DNA of 8,247 nucleotides, taken from Bacteroidota bacterium (lineage in GTDB: Bacteria > Bacteroidota > Bacteroidia > Bacteroidales > FEN-979). Under the pieces are notes generated by a model. It saw only the letters and a list, made by a program, of their open reading frames with translations. It was not told the origin of the DNA and made no database searches. Within the stretch, counting starts at the first letter, position 1; each line of letters opens with the position of its first letter. A program made the position numbers and the translations under genes. The stretch spans positions 1 through 8,247 of the forward strand of contig JAPLDN010000334.1 in the NCBI GenBank assembly GCA_026391755.1, written 5' to 3'. This document shows positions 6,515 through 8,247 of this stretch, one piece after another.

Positions 6515-6973
6515 TTAACGAATCTGTTTAATCCACTCCGGGGTATACTCCCAGTATTTATCTTTTATTTCCTGCGGAAGGTCCCGGTATTTCCCGATGG
6601 TTTTCCTGCAAAGGGGAGAACCGCAGAGGCAGTCCAGCGTCCAATCGTCATTGATGATGACCGAATAGTCGAAGGTGATCTCTTCATCCTTCCGGATATC
6701 GCGCATGGCAACCAGGTTGACGTCCTTCACGATCCCGGCGTTGGGATCACAGGAATGGTTCGTCCGTACTTCGGGCTCTCTCGCCAGGATGTACTCATCG
6801 GTGCCTACATTGAAGAGGTGGTCAACGACCTCGGACGGAAACTCATCCAGGCGTTCAATCTTAACACGGGGTCCTGTGAAAGTAGAAATTATTTCACCTT
6901 TCCGGATGTCGCGGACCGCAAAGATGCCCCTCCCTTTCAGGGGCGTCTCTTTAACACAGATCAGTTTTTCCAT
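6515..6973 (-). CDS. SET-domain protein, lysine methyltransferase-like
   Basis: This 152-residue protein is essentially a bare SET domain, the S-adenosylmethionine-dependent protein lysine methyltransferase fold. All core motifs are visible: KGRGIFA (13-19) for cofactor contact, NHSCDPNA (72-79), which forms the cofactor pocket and pseudoknot, EEITFDY (97-103) with the catalytic-site Tyr103, and a post-SET-like CLCGSPLC (115-122) whose cysteines could bind zinc. The active site therefore looks intact. There are no added DNA- or chromatin-binding domains. Targets of stand-alone bacterial SET proteins are mostly unknown; ribosomal, DNA-binding or secreted proteins are all possible. ATG 6973 lies just before the first SET motif and has no clear ribosome binding site. 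Repeat copy B lies immediately upstream (6975-7037). Confidence 0.9.
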   Translation of the reverse strand: MEKLICVKETPLKGRGIFAVRDIRKGEIISTFTGPRVKIERLDEFPSEVVDHLFNVGTDEYILAREPEVRTNHSCDPNAGIVKDVNLVAMRDIRKDEEITFDYSVIINDDWTLDCLCGSPLCRKTIGKYRDLPQEIKDKYWEYTPEWIKQIR

Positions 6974-6974
6974 A

Positions 6975-7037
6975 CTGCAGAATTTGTAAAAGCATCTTTG
7001 AAAGGATCAAAGCAATTTCTGTAAATTTATCATATGA
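6975..7037 (+). repeat. 63-base upstream repeat, copy B
   Basis: This is the second copy of the element at 5878-5940, in the same orientation 1,097 bases downstream. It starts two bases beyond the SET gene start and reads away from that gene. It also contains a short inverted repeat, CTTTG (6996-7000) and CAAAG (7008-7012), that copy A lacks. It ends at ATATGA, whose ATG (7034-7036) opens only a 24-codon frame. Confidence 0.75.
6997..7029 (+). promoter_or_regulatory. Imperfect Bacteroidota promoter inside repeat copy B
   Basis: TTTG at 6997-7000 and TAAATTTA at 7022-7029 are spaced by 21 bases, the same spacing as the lipoprotein promoter. The -33 element is perfect, and the -7 element departs from TAnnTTTG at the last base. 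Copy A shows the reverse: a perfect -7 and no -33. This suggests the ancestral repeat carried TTTG-N21-TAAATTTG. Confidence 0.4.
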
Positions 7038-7108
7038 CCCATCGCAGCCCAAAGTTCAATATTGAATCTGAGGAGCTGAAAAACCATTCAGTCGGTTGGT
7101 TCGATTAA
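7034..7108 (+). other. 24-codon ORF after repeat copy B, possible gene remnant
   Basis: ATG 7034 sits at the position in copy B that corresponds to the pentapeptide gene start in copy A. It reads MTHRSPKFNIESEELKNHSV and four more residues to TAA 7106-7108. The peptide is not hydrophobic and resembles nothing I recognise. It may be the surviving 5' end of a deleted gene, a very small gene, or chance. The rest of the gap to 7160 shows nothing else I can name. Confidence 0.25.
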
Positions 7109-7160
7109 GGAGCCCATTATAATTAATAAAACCTGAACCCGATTATCCAGGAAAAAATCC

Positions 7161-7580
7161 CTAAAGAGTTTTCGAAAACACGAGAAGTTCAGTCCTCAAT
7201 TCGCAACCGATCTGTTTATAGAATTCCTGTGCTTCGGTATTATCCTTTAATACCATCATATGGCATTTCGACACATTGATCTCTTTGAAGGACTGAAAAC
7301 ACTTATCCATCAACTCTTTCGCTATATTTTTTCTCCTGAAGCTCTCATGAACGGCAAGATGGTAGATATATCCCCTCCGGCCATCAAACCCGCCTAATAC
7401 CGTTCCAATCAACTGCCCGTCAGAGCTTGCAACAAAATTATGCTTAGGGTTCATGTTAACATGGTCTGTCAAATCACGGATGTTATCGGAACCCCGTATT
7501 GCCAGGCCTTTCATGGATTTCCACAACTCAATGGAAGCTGGGATGTCCGACACCTCCATTAGCCTGAACTCTATACTCAT
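7161..7580 (-). CDS. GNAT family N-acetyltransferase, YpeA-like
   Basis: The product is 139 residues and a complete single GNAT domain, transferring acetyl from acetyl-CoA to an amine. The order of blocks follows E. coli YpeA (about 141 residues): an N-terminal ..DIPASIELWKS.. helix, LIGTVLGGFDGRRGYIYHLAVH (57-78) spanning the central strands, the acetyl-CoA loop FRRKNIAKELM (81-91), and NTEAQEFYKQIGC (114-126) with the conserved Tyr of motif B. The loop departs from the usual R/Q-x-x-G-x-G/A by having Asn85 in place of the first Gly. The substrate of this subgroup is not known. GAGGG, 9-13 bases before ATG 7580, is a plausible ribosome binding site. The C1B peptidase lies 44 bases upstream on the same strand, so the two may share a transcript. 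Confidence 0.88.
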   Translation of the reverse strand: MSIEFRLMEVSDIPASIELWKSMKGLAIRGSDNIRDLTDHVNMNPKHNFVASSDGQLIGTVLGGFDGRRGYIYHLAVHESFRRKNIAKELMDKCFQSFKEINVSKCHMMVLKDNTEAQEFYKQIGCELRTELLVFSKTL

Positions 7581-7600
7581 TTGACTACCCTCGATTTATC

Positions 7601-7621
7601 CGATTGCCGACTGCCGACTGC
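7601..7621. repeat. Three-copy 7-base tandem repeat
   Basis: CGATTGC, CGACTGC and CGACTGC lie in direct tandem between the peptidase stop codon and the GNAT start; the first unit differs by one base. The tract ends three bases before the peptidase stop codon on the window strand. Such heptamer tracts can change length by slippage. A role is not evident. Confidence 0.6.
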
Positions 7622-7624
7622 CTT

Positions 7625-8247
7625 CTACTTCCCGAATTTCCCGATCAGGTCCTTCACCGCATCTTTGTGCACCATAAAATCCATCATCTTCAGCTTAATG
7701 TAATCTCCGCGGAAGAAATAATAGCCGAACTCGGGAGCGGCTTCGTCGTTACTCCTTGAACCTGAACCGGAATCCTTGATCAGGAACCAGTCGGTGCCGT
7801 CTTTTTCGTACCAGCCAACCAGGTGCATGCCATGATCATCGGTGGTAGTTTTATTCGAAAACCTGAATTGCCTTGCGTTGTCATCGATGTCGGCAACGGC
7901 AATGTCAAAACTGGGAATTAAGGCTACCTGTGCCTCACGGCTGAATCCTGCTTCGGAAACATCACCCCCGATCACTATGGTATAATGGTTCCTGATGGCA
8001 TTTTTCAAGGCATTCATATAATCCTCCAGGGGGACGTTGTAATACTCCTTACTGTGCCACCAGTTATCCGGCACTTCGTATTCCACCTTTTGCCAGAAGG
8101 GTTGCTGGAGGTATGAAAGGACATCAATATAATCATCCATCTGCAGCTTCAGATAGTCCTGAAGGAATTCTTTAGGGGTATAGCGTTTCCCTTTCCATTC
8201 AAATGATTCGGGGGGAACGCCCATGTAATGGTTCAAAATGCTCTTCA
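7625..8247 (-). CDS. C1B cysteine peptidase (bleomycin hydrolase-like), C-terminal part
   Basis: The frame is open to the right edge of the window, so the N-terminal part, including the catalytic Cys, lies outside. About 206 residues are visible. They fit the C-terminal half of papain-like C1B peptidases (bleomycin hydrolase / aminopeptidase C type): VPPESFEWKGK.YTP..F, a FWQKVEYEVPDNWW block, YTIVIGGDVSE, then DDHGMHLVGWYE with the catalytic His (codon 7832-7834), DWFLIKDSGSGS, and a KLKMMDFMVHKDAVKDL tail. The Asn that normally completes the triad in KNSWG is Asp here (codon 7772-7774) and the Trp is Gly. I recall similar KDSGSG versions in other Bacteroidota C1 peptidases, so this may be a subfamily trait. 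Whether the protein is exported cannot be seen. A TTG at 8236 is not the real start. Confidence 0.87.
   Translation of the reverse strand, partial: KSILNHYMGVPPESFEWKGKRYTPKEFLQDYLKLQMDDYIDVLSYLQQPFWQKVEYEVPDNWWHSKEYYNVPLEDYMNALKNAIRNHYTIVIGGDVSEAGFSREAQVALIPSFDIAVADIDDNARQFRFSNKTTTDDHGMHLVGWYEKDGTDWFLIKDSGSGSRSNDEAAPEFGYYFFRGDYIKLKMMDFMVHKDAVKDLIGKFGK

Noticed and set aside
1..8247. Search for a defence system, mobile element or CRISPR array
   Set aside because: No spaced direct repeats, transposase, recombinase, nuclease, helicase or toxin-antitoxin pair was recognised in any frame.

Overview
The window looks like a chromosomal segment from a member of the Bacteroidota. Evidence: two genes of the FISUMP type (Fibrobacter succinogenes major paralogous domain), a Bacteroidota-style lipoprotein, promoters of the TTTG / TAnnTTTG class used by the Bacteroidota housekeeping sigma factor, weak or absent Shine-Dalgarno sites, and neighbours typical of that phylum (DUF3795, SET-domain, pentapeptide-repeat and C1B-peptidase genes). 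Genus cannot be fixed from the sequence alone. No rRNA, tRNA, CRISPR array, transposase or integrase was recognised.

Left part (1-2604, + strand): the 3' end of a FISUMP gene cut by the window edge is followed after 33 bases by a large 729-codon gene. That gene joins a dicarboxylate/amino-acid:cation symporter-like membrane domain to a periplasmic family-3 solute-binding domain through an extra transmembrane helix. The residues that bind cation and substrate in well-studied members of the symporter family are mostly replaced. This is the most unusual protein in the window.

Middle-left (2624-3703, - strand): a small cysteine-rich DUF3795 protein, convergent with the symporter fusion, and upstream of it an isoprenylcysteine-methyltransferase-like (ICMT/PEMT) membrane protein. 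A 308-base AT-rich divergent spacer follows. It holds a good TTG-N21-TATATTTG promoter with a 16-base near-palindrome in its spacer, reading into the next gene.

Middle (4012-5589, + strand): a secreted lipoprotein with an uncharacterised N-terminal region, one Ig-like domain and a C-terminal FISUMP domain that appears to lack its whole central part. A 347-base gap follows, with a weak hairpin terminator and the first copy of a 63-base repeat.

Right part (5937-8247): a Qnr/McbG-like pentapeptide-repeat protein (+) converges with a SET-domain lysine-methyltransferase-like protein (-). Beyond the SET gene lies a second copy of the 63-base repeat, ending like the first at an ATGA start. Here it opens only a 24-codon reading frame. 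Then come, on the - strand, a YpeA-like GNAT acetyltransferase and, upstream of it, the C-terminal part of a bleomycin-hydrolase-like C1B peptidase cut by the window edge. The genes do not form one obvious pathway. The most linked pairs are FISUMP/symporter fusion (possible operon) and C1B peptidase/GNAT (same strand, 44-base gap).
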